Positions 51,755-59,441 of a DNA stretch of 64,000 nucleotides are shown here, piece by piece; positions within the stretch are counted from its first letter, which is position 1, and every line of letters starts with the position of its first letter. Origin of the DNA: Streptococcaceae bacterium (GTDB lineage: Bacteria; Bacillota; Bacilli; Lactobacillales; Streptococcaceae). Made by a program: the position numbers and the translations under genes. The DNA lies in assembly GCA_022484805.1 (NCBI GenBank), contig JAKVKP010000001.1, positions 1 to 64,000 of the forward strand. Reading direction: 5' to 3'. Below the pieces are notes generated by a model. The model was not told the origin of the DNA. It worked only from the letters and a program-made list of their open reading frames with translations, and made no database searches.

Positions 51755-52288
51755 TTATTTAATTAACGTATTAAATGATTTATTTATCCACGGACTATTG
51801 ATATAATCCCAAAAATATCCTCGTTGCTCTACTTCTAATGAATCATCGAATAGTCTAATTGGAATGCTCTTCTTATTTTGACGATTCATTTCATCTTTCC
51901 ACTGAAGCCACAAATGAATAGGTACGGCAAAACATTTGTTTAATAATTCAAATCTAATTAGTAAGAAAGCAATTGAATTATTTTTCCCATTCTCAGTGAA
52001 TATACTTAGAAATTCTTCTTGATGAGGTTTCACCATTTGCTTTCCAAAAACCTCTAATGGAAAACTGGTTTTATTTTTCGTATTCTTAGCATCAAATGCA
52101 ACTGGTATTCCTTGAACATGTCCGATAAAATCACATCCAGTTTTATCAGTATTCATTGTTCTAATACCAGCTGCAGTTTTAACAGTTTTATTTCCGTTTG
52201 GTATTTTTGTAATTACACCTAGTCCCCGACGTTCATAATTTTGATTTGTTAATTCGATTTCTTTTTCAAATAAAGACCATTGCTTCAT
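51755..52288 (-). CDS. RecU-like Holliday junction resolvase
   Basis: 177 aa. FEKEIELTNQNYERRGLGVITKIPNG matches the RecU N terminus; the nuclease residues lie in CDFIGHVQGIPVAFDAKNTKNKTSFPL (D..., DAK). It resolves branched replication intermediates before packaging. Starts 4 bp inside the 40-aa gene. Confidence 0.88.
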   Translation of the reverse strand: MKQWSLFEKEIELTNQNYERRGLGVITKIPNGNKTVKTAAGIRTMNTDKTGCDFIGHVQGIPVAFDAKNTKNKTSFPLEVFGKQMVKPHQEEFLSIFTENGKNNSIAFLLIRFELLNKCFAVPIHLWLQWKDEMNRQNKKSIPIRLFDDSLEVEQRGYFWDYINSPWINKSFNTLIK

Positions 52289-52407
52289 CGCACCGCCACC
52301 TTACTTTCAATACTCTTTATTTTAGTTTGATTAGCTGTGCCATTTTGAATTGCTTTATCCAAAAGTCTTTGCTTCTTACGCTTTACTTTTGATTTTCCTC
52401 TACCCAT
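52285..52407 (-). CDS. Small basic protein, 40 aa
   Basis: MGRGKSKVKRKKQRLLDKAIQ...: very basic, probably nucleic-acid binding. Its stop overlaps the RecU start (ATGA), typical of real coupled phage genes. Its start overlaps the next gene's end. Confidence 0.6.
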   Translation of the reverse strand: MGRGKSKVKRKKQRLLDKAIQNGTANQTKIKSIESKVAVR

Positions 52408-52613
52408 TCGCCCTCATACCTTTCCAATTTCGTTCTAGCTTCATAAAGTGAATTTGTCTTGTCAGCTACTTCAATATTTAATTGTTCCACTTTTTCATGT
52501 AACTCTTTTACCTCTTGACTAGATATTGTCCCGAACGCATATGCACCCGTTATTAATCCAAGCAAGCAGCCAAACCAAAACATTAAAAATGCATACTTAT
52601 ATTTTCTCTCCAT
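52383..52613 (-). CDS. Membrane-anchored coiled-coil protein
   Basis: 76 aa. One membrane helix (FLMFWFGCLLGLITGAYAF, residues 9-27) then a coiled coil (LHEKVEQLNIEVADKTNSLYEARTKLERYE). Family unknown. Confidence 0.7.
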   Translation of the reverse strand: MERKYKYAFLMFWFGCLLGLITGAYAFGTISSQEVKELHEKVEQLNIEVADKTNSLYEARTKLERYEGEWVEENQK

Positions 52614-52615
52614 CC

Positions 52616-52828
52616 TTACTCACCCACCGTTCTTGGTCTGCCGTAATCTAATACTTTCCATGTACCTAGTATTTTAGCTTGGCTCACTAACTTGAACCCT
52701 CTCTTGTTATTCCTTCTGAATGCTTCGAATTCTGCACGAACGAATGAACGGTATAAATCGTTGCCGTATTCCACATACACACCATCAACCATTCTGCCCA
52801 ATATATAAATTTCTGGATAAGACTTCAT
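52616..52828 (-). CDS. Hypothetical phage protein, 70 aa
   Basis: Small alpha/beta protein with VYVEYGNDLYRSFVRAEFEAFRR; no known motif. Tightly packed between neighbours (no gap to the 96-aa gene), which supports that it is real. Confidence 0.65.
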   Translation of the reverse strand: MKSYPEIYILGRMVDGVYVEYGNDLYRSFVRAEFEAFRRNNKRGFKLVSQAKILGTWKVLDYGRPRTVGE

Positions 52829-53119
52829 TCACTCACCCTCAATCAACACAATTGATTTACAATAACTTGTACCCTTGTCAAACATATCAAGATTGACCCA
52901 GTCATTATTTTTTATGTCGTAAATCAATTCATTATTATTGCGTGTAATAAACCATCTTTGAGTTGCTATAAGCTCGTTATTTCGATTTATTATAAGTATT
53001 TTGTTACAAGCAAATCTCTTGATGTATTGCTCATTTACAAAATCAACAACTCTCGCAGGTTCATCTTCTGTGTAAATTTCATGTAGTTGGTTGCTTGTTT
53101 TTATCTCAGTAATTTTCAT
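52829..53119 (-). CDS. Hypothetical phage protein, 96 aa
   Basis: Beta-rich with two aromatic strand pairs (KILIINRNNELIATQRWFITRNNNELIYDI). Nothing recognised. Start overlaps the stop of the 55-aa gene. Confidence 0.65.
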   Translation of the reverse strand: MKITEIKTSNQLHEIYTEDEPARVVDFVNEQYIKRFACNKILIINRNNELIATQRWFITRNNNELIYDIKNNDWVNLDMFDKGTSYCKSIVLIEGE

Positions 53120-53283
53120 TCACTCACCTCTCCATTCGGATAATTTTCCTTTTCATACCTGTCTAATACTCTGCCAAAAAGTTGAAACAATTGAACATAT
53201 TCAATATCATTCATGATAGGTATTATAGATTCAGCTGCTTCTAAACCTTTTCTAGTTTCAGATACTGTGATTTGATTGCTCAT
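53116..53283 (-). CDS. Small acidic helical protein, 55 aa
   Basis: MSNQITVSETRKGLEAAESI... with two amphipathic helices. ATGA overlap with the downstream gene. Unknown. Confidence 0.6.
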   Translation of the reverse strand: MSNQITVSETRKGLEAAESIIPIMNDIEYVQLFQLFGRVLDRYEKENYPNGEVSE

Positions 53284-53291
53284 CTCGCACC

Positions 53292-53555
53292 TCACAATTC
53301 TTCCTGCTGAGCTATCAACTCATCTCTGTAATTCCTAATAACTTCAAGAATTTTACTGTTTAATTCTCCGTATACCTCAAATTCTTTAGCGGCAACGGGT
53401 CCGTAAGGAACAGCTTTTAACTTAAACCTAAATTTTTTCTTAAGTAAATGAACTTCGATGCCGCATCCTAAAGTCCTGACATTTTCTAAGAAACTATCAA
53501 TTTTTTTGATTTCTTTTTCTAAAGCGTTAAACTTTTCAGCGGTTTCTTTTTTCAT
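53292..53555 (-). CDS. Hypothetical phage protein, 87 aa
   Basis: From ATG 53555. Helix-strand-helix: KFNALEKEIKKIDSFLENV, a strand part CGIEVHLLKKKFRFKLKAVPYG, then a helix ending EELIAQQEEL. Unknown; overlaps the preceding membrane peptide by ATGA. Confidence 0.65.
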   Translation of the reverse strand: MKKETAEKFNALEKEIKKIDSFLENVRTLGCGIEVHLLKKKFRFKLKAVPYGPVAAKEFEVYGELNSKILEVIRNYRDELIAQQEEL

Positions 53556-53704
53556 TTCGCACCACCATCTTCCCAAAATTTAAAATTAATAATTACTGCT
53601 AAACTCATTAAAACCATTGATTCGAATGATTGAAAATGACTAACTATAAGCAGTAATGAGTATGTACCCACGTAAGTTATTAACAGATATCCCCATGTTT
53701 TCAT
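53552..53704 (-). CDS. Two-helix membrane peptide, 50 aa
   Basis: MKTWGYLLITYVGTYSLLLIV, then MVLMSLAVIINFKFW: two membrane helices, short charged end. GGAGG upstream of ATG 53704 and ATGA overlap downstream. Unknown. Confidence 0.6.
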   Translation of the reverse strand: MKTWGYLLITYVGTYSLLLIVSHFQSFESMVLMSLAVIINFKFWEDGGAK

Positions 53705-53796
53705 TTATTCCTCCCATCAATGTAATCCTTCACAATAACTGCCAATATAACAATCGTAAACAAAGTCAAAGGTATGTAACTAGCTAATTCTTTCAT
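53701..53796 (-). CDS. Single-pass membrane peptide, 31 aa
   Basis: MKELASYIPLTLFTIVILAV..., one membrane helix. Its stop overlaps the start of the next membrane peptide; strong GAGGGCGA site. Unknown. Confidence 0.55.
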   Translation of the reverse strand: MKELASYIPLTLFTIVILAVIVKDYIDGRNK

Positions 53797-54278
53797 TCGC
53801 CCTCCTGTTCTATCTCCCAATACGGTTTAATTTTGTAATACTTTTTAACTTCTCTGCTAGTTGACCTAAGCATGGATTCTAAAACAACTGCAATTGTTGT
53901 ATAATTTACTCGTCGCCTTTTCGCTTTTTTAACATTCTGCCACCCTTTTTCACCAAAGGTGTAAACACCTGTTCCATAACTATTTAATTGAAATAATAAA
54001 ACTGTGTTATTCTCCGCAATTAACTGTCTATATAATTCATCAGGCATTACAAAATAATTAAAGTGGCCAATGAATGTTTTATTAGCTTGAGATAGAAAAT
54101 CTGACTTAGAAACTTTAATTTCATAACACTTAATTTCACTACTTGTGTCATACGTTATGAAATCAACTATTTCATTCCCAAACCAGCCGATAGTCACTTC
54201 AAAACACCCGAATACACCTTGCTTTTGAGTATTATTCCAAACTATTCTTTCTGCTTCTTTTGTTAAATCAGTTTTCAT
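53793..54278 (-). CDS. PD-(D/E)XK nuclease-like protein (MmcB-like)
   Basis: 161 aa from ATG 54278 (AGGAGGG before it). Conserved acids in the order expected for this fold: GCFEVTIGWFGNEIVDFITYD (Glu, Asp) then CYEIKVSKSDFLSQ (ExK). A basic C-terminal part KKAKRRRVN. Probable DNA repair or recombination nuclease; family call from motif only. Confidence 0.65.
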   Translation of the reverse strand: MKTDLTKEAERIVWNNTQKQGVFGCFEVTIGWFGNEIVDFITYDTSSEIKCYEIKVSKSDFLSQANKTFIGHFNYFVMPDELYRQLIAENNTVLLFQLNSYGTGVYTFGEKGWQNVKKAKRRRVNYTTIAVVLESMLRSTSREVKKYYKIKPYWEIEQEGE

Positions 54279-54646
54279 TCGCCCTCCTGTTCGATTACCC
54301 AAGCGCTGAATACCTGTAATACTTGATTCTCTTCTGCAATATTCAATTTCTGTAATGCTTCAACGTGCGGTGGAATTATCTCATCATATTCCTGCCAATT
54401 ATCGTTTATATTATCGTCAACGAGGCAAAAAACAGTTACCATAGCAGACACTTTTAATTTTGGACGGTTCATCTTTTTTAAATAATCCAGCACTACTTGC
54501 TGATTTTTGTTGAGTTCAATTTTATGCTGAAGCTCATGTTCCTCAATTACGTCTCTTGCAACCTTTAAGCCAGCACAAACTCCGTATTCTCCCATATCAC
54601 CAAACTTATCAATTTCAGCGTTTATCTTTTCTGTTAACTCACTCAT
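54275..54646 (-). CDS. DUF1642-type phage protein
   Basis: 123 aa from ATG 54646 (GAGGTG upstream). LTEKINAEIDKFGDM opening, a central KLNKNQQ helix and acidic end QVFSAWVIEQEGE are typical of the DUF1642-like group in streptococcal and lactococcal phages. Role unknown. Confidence 0.55.
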   Translation of the reverse strand: MSELTEKINAEIDKFGDMGEYGVCAGLKVARDVIEEHELQHKIELNKNQQVVLDYLKKMNRPKLKVSAMVTVFCLVDDNINDNWQEYDEIIPPHVEALQKLNIAEENQVLQVFSAWVIEQEGE

Positions 54647-54860
54647 TCGGCACCTCAAAATCCCCATCTTTGATACATTCAATAGCTTCATCAATAGAAT
54701 ATCCCAAAGGCTCCACAGTTAATTCGTCAGAACTGGCAAACCAACCACCATCATAACCTGCCATTTCTATCGGACCGATTAAAGGAATCCACTCAATTAC
54801 AACGTCTTTATGACCTTTTTTCTCAAGTATTTTTTTTATTTTATTGCTTTTATAACTCAT
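54639..54860 (-). CDS. Hypothetical phage protein, 73 aa
   Basis: From ATG 54860 (GAGGTGCC upstream). MSYKSNKIKKILEKKGHKD, then GGWFASSDELTVEPLGYSIDEAIECIKDGDFEVP. The last part resembles small phage proteins that end in a helix-turn with DGDF; no function known. Overlaps both neighbours. Confidence 0.6.
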   Translation of the reverse strand: MSYKSNKIKKILEKKGHKDVVIEWIPLIGPIEMAGYDGGWFASSDELTVEPLGYSIDEAIECIKDGDFEVPNE

Positions 54861-55143
54861 TCGGCACCTCTTCCACTTTAATTTCACCAAATGGCAAACT
54901 GTCATCAATCTTAATCTCTTTTCCAAAAATAATTGAATTAGTTATTGACAATTTAGTAACCTCTGTTTGCATCAAATGGTTTTTTAACAAGTCTAGTGTA
55001 TTAATACTCATTTTTATAATAATTGGTTCTCTAATCCACTGATGTTCTAATTCTTGCTGTTTTTCAAGTTCATGGATAGCTACTAAAATACTGTTAAACG
55101 TATTCACAGCCTTGGTTTTTCCTTGTTTTCTTGATCTACTCAT
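54850..55143 (-). CDS. Hypothetical protein, duplicated copy A
   Basis: 97 aa. MSRSRKQGKTKAVNTFNSIL and helix HELEKQQELEHQWIREPII, then a short strand region. Near-identical to copy B at 55,900-56,190 (about 90% of residues). Function unknown; the two copies differ at the C terminus (EEVPNEL against ENGRGA). Confidence 0.7.
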   Translation of the reverse strand: MSRSRKQGKTKAVNTFNSILVAIHELEKQQELEHQWIREPIIIKMSINTLDLLKNHLMQTEVTKLSITNSIIFGKEIKIDDSLPFGEIKVEEVPNEL

Positions 55144-55151
55144 TCAAAACC

Positions 55152-55373
55152 TCACAGTACATTATTTAATTCAACAGACTTATTATCTAAATCAAAGACA
55201 TCAATCCATATCTTTTTATTGGTTTTTAATTGACCTATTCTTGCCATAGCCCGATTAGTTTCTAGATGTCCGAAAACAATCCCGCCTTTATCAAGATTAT
55301 TCAGCATATACGAACGTATAAACTTATCTGTGTCGCCTTCGAATTCGGTAATCATAATCACTTTTTTAGCCAT
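55152..55373 (-). CDS. Hypothetical phage protein, 73 aa
   Basis: Alpha/beta: MAKKVIMITEFEGDTDKFIR, GGIVFGHLETNRAMARIG, KKIWIDVFDLDNKSVELN. Unknown. Lies between the two copies of the duplicated gene. Confidence 0.65.
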   Translation of the reverse strand: MAKKVIMITEFEGDTDKFIRSYMLNNLDKGGIVFGHLETNRAMARIGQLKTNKKIWIDVFDLDNKSVELNNVL

Positions 55374-55375
55374 CC

Positions 55376-55900
55376 CTACACCTCTTCCACTTCTCCGCCG
55401 ATTAGTTCAGCGACTAGTTCTGCTTTGCGTTTGTCGGTAAATTCATATGCATAATCTTTATTAGCTCCATTTAGACTGTGATAAGGTACGCCGTCAGTAA
55501 CGTGGCTTTTAAATTCGATAAAATACTCTTCGCTTTTTACAACCACCCAACGCTTCGGCTGCTCGACTTCGTAGCCGTTGACGACGGCGTTAATAAATTC
55601 GTCTGAATTTTTTTTTAAATATTTTGAAAAATCATTGTCAGGCTTCTTATCTACAAACCTAAAAGCATTTGCGATAATTTCTAAGTTTGACGCACCTAGT
55701 GCCCTTCCTCCTTTAATAAATTTATCTGTGCAAGTTGGCACCACTGGTTTGCTTGGTGTAGCAGTTAATTGATTAGCCTTTATAATCGCAAAATCAATTC
55801 CATTCTTAACACCTTCTATATATTTTCCTTTATCATTTTTTAATCTTTCATAATGACTTTTTAAAACTTCAATCAATACTTCTTTAGTCAATTCAACCAT
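55376..55900 (-). CDS. DUF1642 family phage protein
   Basis: 174 aa. VNGYEVEQPKRWVVVKSEEYFIEF and the following strand segment to KRKAELVAELIGGEVEEV are the DUF1642 hallmark; N-terminal helices VLIEVLKSHYERLKNDK. A common early accessory protein of Gram-positive phages, function unknown. Codon use is more GC-rich in part (55,380-55,600), hinting at separate acquisition. Confidence 0.75.
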   Translation of the reverse strand: MVELTKEVLIEVLKSHYERLKNDKGKYIEGVKNGIDFAIIKANQLTATPSKPVVPTCTDKFIKGGRALGASNLEIIANAFRFVDKKPDNDFSKYLKKNSDEFINAVVNGYEVEQPKRWVVVKSEEYFIEFKSHVTDGVPYHSLNGANKDYAYEFTDKRKAELVAELIGGEVEEV

Positions 55901-56190
55901 TAGGCACCTCTTCCATTTTCCACTTTAATTTCACCAAATGACAAACTGTCATCAATCTTAATCTCTTTTCCAAAAATAATTGAATTAGTTGTTGACAATT
56001 TAGTGACCTCTGTTTGCTTAAAATGGTTTTTTAACAAATCTAATGTATCGATACTCATATTTACAATAATTGGCTCTCTAATCCACTGATGTTCTAATTC
56101 TTGCTGTTTTTCAAGTTCGTGAATAGCTACTAAAATACTGTTGAACGTATTTGCAGCCTTGGATTTTCCTTGTTTTCTTGATCTACTCAT
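55900..56190 (-). CDS. Hypothetical protein, duplicated copy B
   Basis: 96 aa, near-identical to copy A (54,850-55,143): same MSRSRKQGK start and helix, a few changes such as KMSINT/NMSIDT. Its start overlaps the next small gene. Unknown function. Confidence 0.7.
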   Translation of the reverse strand: MSRSRKQGKSKAANTFNSILVAIHELEKQQELEHQWIREPIIVNMSIDTLDLLKNHFKQTEVTKLSTTNSIIFGKEIKIDDSLSFGEIKVENGRGA

Positions 56191-56347
56191 TCAGCACCTC
56201 TTCCAGTTCTCTATATAGAAACCAAAACTGCTCACTGTTTGGAAATTCTAGTTTGATTGCACCGCAGTCTCTAATCTCACCAATTTTTATTCCAACATAA
56301 CCTCTTGGGACAACATTTGAATATTTAGTCTTATATTTAACTGCCAT
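56183..56347 (-). CDS. Hypothetical phage protein, 54 aa
   Basis: From ATG 56347 with GAGGTG upstream. MAVKYKTKYSNVVPRGYVGI... then EFPNSEQFWFLYRELEEVLNE. Small beta/alpha protein, unknown. Confidence 0.6.
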   Translation of the reverse strand: MAVKYKTKYSNVVPRGYVGIKIGEIRDCGAIKLEFPNSEQFWFLYRELEEVLNE

Positions 56348-56348
56348 C

Positions 56349-56717
56349 CTACACCTCTTCCACACCATCAAATATTTTTCTAAGTACATTCAGCTCATTC
56401 TCTTCAAAACTTGACCTGTTTTTCTGACAACCGAGAAAAGACATTCTTAGAAATAGTATTCTCTTATCTTTATCTCTAACCCGATTACTATTCTTATTCC
56501 TTGATTTACTTAAAATTTTTAATGCTCCATCTAAAGTATTTGTTTCACCAATTATTAATAAATTAAAAAAATTACAGATAACTTCAGAGGGTACTTCATC
56601 AAATATTCCATAAACATCTTTCCCGATTTTTAGGGCATTCCAAATTCTATAATCCCGTTGCTTCCTAAATTCATTTGCATTCCTTCTTACTTCAAACACA
56701 TAATATTTTTTAATCAT
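56349..56717 (-). CDS. Hypothetical phage protein, 122 aa
   Basis: From ATG 56717. YYVFEVRRNANEFRKQRDYRI, then a basic middle (SKSRNKNSNRVRDKDKRILF). No known domain. Overlaps the HAD-like gene by 4 bp. Confidence 0.6.
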   Translation of the reverse strand: MIKKYYVFEVRRNANEFRKQRDYRIWNALKIGKDVYGIFDEVPSEVICNFFNLLIIGETNTLDGALKILSKSRNKNSNRVRDKDKRILFLRMSFLGCQKNRSSFEENELNVLRKIFDGVEEV

Positions 56718-57067
56718 CGCACCGTCCCCTCTTCGAAATAGTTGTAAATTCTTAGCCAATTGATTCCGTCAGAAAATATATTTTTGTCGTCAATATACAA
56801 ATCAGCTCCTAATTTCCGACAATCATTTTGATACTTATTTTTCAAATCATGATGATTTTCATTGAAATAATCATAATGAATTCTATTTCTAATCAAGAAT
56901 TGTTTAGCTCTCATTTCATCTTCGCCTTGCCTGCAACTCCAAATTAAAATTTTATGGCCTTGACTGTGCAAAACATTGATTACTTCTTTTGCATGTGGTA
57001 ACAGATTTCCAATTCCAGGATATTTATCTTCAACAATCGTTCCATCAAAATCTATCGCTATATACAT
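56714..57067 (-). CDS. HAD-like phosphatase, phage type
   Basis: 117 aa. Motif I IDFDGTIVE at residues 5-13 (nucleophile and acid Asp), motif II region LIWSCRQGE, late acid pair YIDDKNIF. Short HAD proteins of this kind are common in phages; possible 5'-nucleotidase. Starts 1 bp after the Rep stop. Confidence 0.82.
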   Translation of the reverse strand: MYIAIDFDGTIVEDKYPGIGNLLPHAKEVINVLHSQGHKILIWSCRQGEDEMRAKQFLIRNRIHYDYFNENHHDLKNKYQNDCRKLGADLYIDDKNIFSDGINWLRIYNYFEEGTVR

Positions 57068-57925
57068 TTACAATCTCCTTCTCATTCTGTAATAAAGTCT
57101 TAGTCCAACAAATTCATCGCCTCGTAAATCATATTTAACCGTTTCTTTATGTCCTGTATCTGGGTTAACTCTTAAAAATTCGATTAATTCCCAATCAGGA
57201 TTATTTTTCTCCAGTTGTTCTTCAACATCGTTATTGGCAATCCATTTATTTAGCATCGCCTGTTTATATTTAAAATTTTGAGTTCTGGCCACTATCGGTT
57301 TTTTTAGATTCCCTTTTGATGAAAACCACTTACGCACACCTTTTCTATTTTCTTCTTTAAATTCTTTTGTTAAATATGCTGCAAATACTTCGATACCTGG
57401 TACGTATCTGCCAAAGCTTTTTTGCTTTTGAATAATTTTCACACCTGCTATTCCGATAGGTAATTTGTTTTTCCCTCTACCTTTCGTCCACAGTGCTTCA
57501 ATCTCATCTCGATTCAATTCATTGTCCATAATGAAATGATGATGCAATGCTTTTGAGTCTCCTCGACCCTCTATTACTGCCATATATTTGACAGGTGATA
57601 TACCTTTCTTTTTTCTTAGACGATTAATTCTTTGAATAAATAATCTGAATTCTTTTTCTGCTGCTTCAATATTTTCAGGATAATGATCACTATTGTATGT
57701 AAGTAAACCTAAATAATCTCCATCCTTAAAATTAGTAATTGCTGTTAATCGAAACCACTTCTGTGCATTTCTGTAATTTAGATTTTTTTGAACTGGTCTA
57801 CTAACTTCATCTTTCCTTTTCCTAGGTTTACCACCTCTGATTAAATCTACTGGTATTTCTTTACCTAGAATGACCCCCTCTTTATATTTATCTCCAGCAA
57901 ACATCTGGACATTACGCATAAACAT
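57068..57925 (-). CDS. HUH-endonuclease replication initiator (rolling-circle Rep)
   Basis: 285 aa. After a basic N-terminal part the RCR domain shows motif 1 (FRLTAITNFKDGDYLGLLTYN), the HUH motif in ALHHHFIMD near residue 127 and a catalytic Tyr with Lys in AAYLTKEFKEE near 183 (YxxK). This order (strand motif, HxH, Tyr) is that of G2P-like and other rolling-circle initiators; it nicks DNA at the origin and stays bound to the 5' end. Ends in a basic tail YRMRRRL. No helicase or helicase loader gene is in the window. AGAGG lies 10 nt before ATG 57925. Confidence 0.8.
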   Translation of the reverse strand: MFMRNVQMFAGDKYKEGVILGKEIPVDLIRGGKPRKRKDEVSRPVQKNLNYRNAQKWFRLTAITNFKDGDYLGLLTYNSDHYPENIEAAEKEFRLFIQRINRLRKKKGISPVKYMAVIEGRGDSKALHHHFIMDNELNRDEIEALWTKGRGKNKLPIGIAGVKIIQKQKSFGRYVPGIEVFAAYLTKEFKEENRKGVRKWFSSKGNLKKPIVARTQNFKYKQAMLNKWIANNDVEEQLEKNNPDWELIEFLRVNPDTGHKETVKYDLRGDEFVGLRLYYRMRRRL

Positions 57926-57979
57926 AATTAGTCAACCTCTCTATTTTTAACTACGGCTCTAAAGATAAGACCTATTTCA

Positions 57980-58010
57980 AGCTGGTAAACGCTAGCCCAA
58001 AACCAGCGTT
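57980..58010. promoter_or_regulatory. Alternative hairpins in the rep leader
   Basis: AACGCT pairs with AGCGTT, or GCTGG with CCAGC; the two hairpins share bases and exclude each other. They lie between the antisense RNA promoter and the rep start, about 60-100 nt upstream of rep. No U-run follows. Candidate control element or origin. Confidence 0.4.
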
Positions 58011-58015
58011 AAGCC

Positions 58016-58044
58016 TTGAGAAATCAACTGTTTTATGGTATAAT
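58016..58044 (+). promoter_or_regulatory. Strong plus-strand promoter in the rep leader
   Basis: TTGAGA, exact 17-bp spacer, TGGTATAAT (extended -10 with perfect TATAAT). Nothing is encoded on the plus strand here other than the short RNA below. Confidence 0.8.
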
Positions 58045-58050
58045 CCATTT

Positions 58051-58113
58051 ATTCTAGTAGTCGATTTTCTCGATTATTTTTTAGCCATCTTGCGAGGATG
58101 GCTATTTTTTTTT
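58051..58113 (+). ncRNA. Predicted antisense/counter-transcribed RNA of rep, about 63 nt
   Basis: Starts about 7 nt after the extended -10 and ends at a terminator TAGCCATC-loop-GATGGCTA followed by nine Ts. A first hairpin TCGA-TTTTC-TCGA lies upstream. The RNA is complementary to the region between the upstream gene and rep, so it would pair with rep mRNA coming from upstream. Rolling-circle plasmids such as pT181 or pMV158 control Rep this way. No protein is encoded. Confidence 0.65.
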
Positions 58114-58116
58114 ATT

Positions 58117-58449
58117 CTATTCATCTAATAAATTTTGTTGCCCTGGTTGATCGTTGTCTCCAAGTTTTTCTCTAATGACTAATTGTTCAGTCGAATCTTC
58201 AGCAATTAGTGTTACAGTTGTTTTTTTGATTGGTGCTAATTTTGTTATGAATTCGATAGAGACGCCAATTTCATCATTTTGTTTTGGATCAAATGAAAAT
58301 TTAATACTGATACTGCGTTTGCCATCCTCAACATTTTTATCTCGGATATTCTCAACAACTTTAATAATTTCTTTCTTCAACTTTTCGGTCATGTCAAAAT
58401 CGCCGATTTCATTCAAATTAACTAGAACTTTCTTTTTCTTCTCTGCCAT
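58117..58449 (-). CDS. Protein of the phage 'replication terminator protein' family
   Basis: 110 aa. NLNEIGDFDMTEKLKKEIIKVVENIRDKN... KRSISIKFSFDPKQNDEIGVSIEFITKLAPIKK is the layout of a small family usually annotated as replication terminator protein in Lactobacillales phages: helix, then repeated strands with a LAP-K end. Function not proven. It lies directly upstream of the antisense RNA and rep. Confidence 0.65.
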   Translation of the reverse strand: MAEKKKKVLVNLNEIGDFDMTEKLKKEIIKVVENIRDKNVEDGKRSISIKFSFDPKQNDEIGVSIEFITKLAPIKKTTVTLIAEDSTEQLVIREKLGDNDQPGQQNLLDE

Positions 58450-58459
58450 AACGTCGCTC

Positions 58460-58591
58460 CTAATAATCTAAATCATCATTATCCTGATCATCATTACTAT
58501 CTTCATTCGAAATGCTTAGGAACTTATAAAGTCCCCAAGCAGTCGTAATTATTGCAATAGCAATTATTATTTTTCCTATAAAAAATCCCAT
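58460..58591 (-). CDS. Membrane peptide with acidic tail, 43 aa
   Basis: MGFFIGKIIIAIAIITTAWGLYKFL, one membrane helix, then a very acidic end EDSNDDQDNDDLDY. The stop codon leads into AGGAGCG, the ribosome site of the next gene; the start follows the SPFH stop by one base. A partner of the SPFH protein is conceivable. Confidence 0.6.
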   Translation of the reverse strand: MGFFIGKIIIAIAIITTAWGLYKFLSISNEDSNDDQDNDDLDY

Positions 58592-58592
58592 A

Positions 58593-59396
58593 TTAATTAC
58601 CAGCATCCACAATCGCTTCACCAGTTTGTACTTCTACCCAACCATGCTTCATACGTGCTTGAGCTTCTGTATACCTAACCAATTCATCAGAAATTGATTC
58701 AGCTACTTTTTTATTAGATTCTGCTTCTGCCTCTGCTGCTTTTATTTCTTTATATGCATCTGAATCAGCTTTTGTTTTAACAGTTTCTGCGTCCAACTTT
58801 GCTTTTTCATTTTCTTGGCCTGCCCTGATAATGGAATCAATGGTCTTTTGAGTTTCTGAATCCACTTCTGGTACTCCAACTGTTACATCTTCAATAACGA
58901 ATCCTTTTGACTCCACGGCTTTGGCAAAACCTTTTAGTAATTCAGCCTCTACCTCTGTTGATTTACCAGATAAGACATCCAGCAATGAATATTTAGCATA
59001 AATTTCCCTTGCTTCTTTTTGAAGTTTTGACTTAAGCCAACCATTTTCAATGTCTTCAGATGTAATATTCCCGAATTCCTTATACATATTGCTTGCTTTT
59101 GTTGAATCAACTTTGTAATCATACTTAATATCAAGGGTTGTTTTCTTACCATCCGATGTGGATACCGACACATCTTTTGCTTTAATTGTCTGAAGTCTGA
59201 TTGGATATTGAATGACTTTATTCAATCCAACATATTTAACACCCTGAGTTAAAACCTCATCCTTGATTCCACCGTTCATTGAATACTGAACGCCAACATA
59301 ACCATTATCAATTTTTTCAAAAAATTTAAATCCACCAATTACTGACAATAACAAAACAACAACTCCGACAATTCCAACCTTGAATCCTTTTTCCAT
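58593..59396 (-). CDS. SPFH/prohibitin-like membrane protein
   Basis: 267 aa. N-terminal membrane anchor (VGIVGVVVLLLSVIGGFKFF, residues 6-26), then the band-7 domain (NGYVGVQYSMNGGI... QTIKAKDVSVSTSDGKKTTLDIKYDYKV) and a long coiled coil (ENEKAKLDAETVKTKADSDAYKEIKAAEAEAESNKKVAE). Such proteins form membrane scaffolds. Occurs here in the replication block; role in a phage is unclear (superinfection or replication complex docking are possibilities). Confidence 0.88.
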   Translation of the reverse strand: MEKGFKVGIVGVVVLLLSVIGGFKFFEKIDNGYVGVQYSMNGGIKDEVLTQGVKYVGLNKVIQYPIRLQTIKAKDVSVSTSDGKKTTLDIKYDYKVDSTKASNMYKEFGNITSEDIENGWLKSKLQKEAREIYAKYSLLDVLSGKSTEVEAELLKGFAKAVESKGFVIEDVTVGVPEVDSETQKTIDSIIRAGQENEKAKLDAETVKTKADSDAYKEIKAAEAEAESNKKVAESISDELVRYTEAQARMKHGWVEVQTGEAIVDAGN

Positions 59397-59441
59397 TTCT
59401 TACTCCTACTTTCTTTAATTTTTTTGAATCAGATATTTCAT

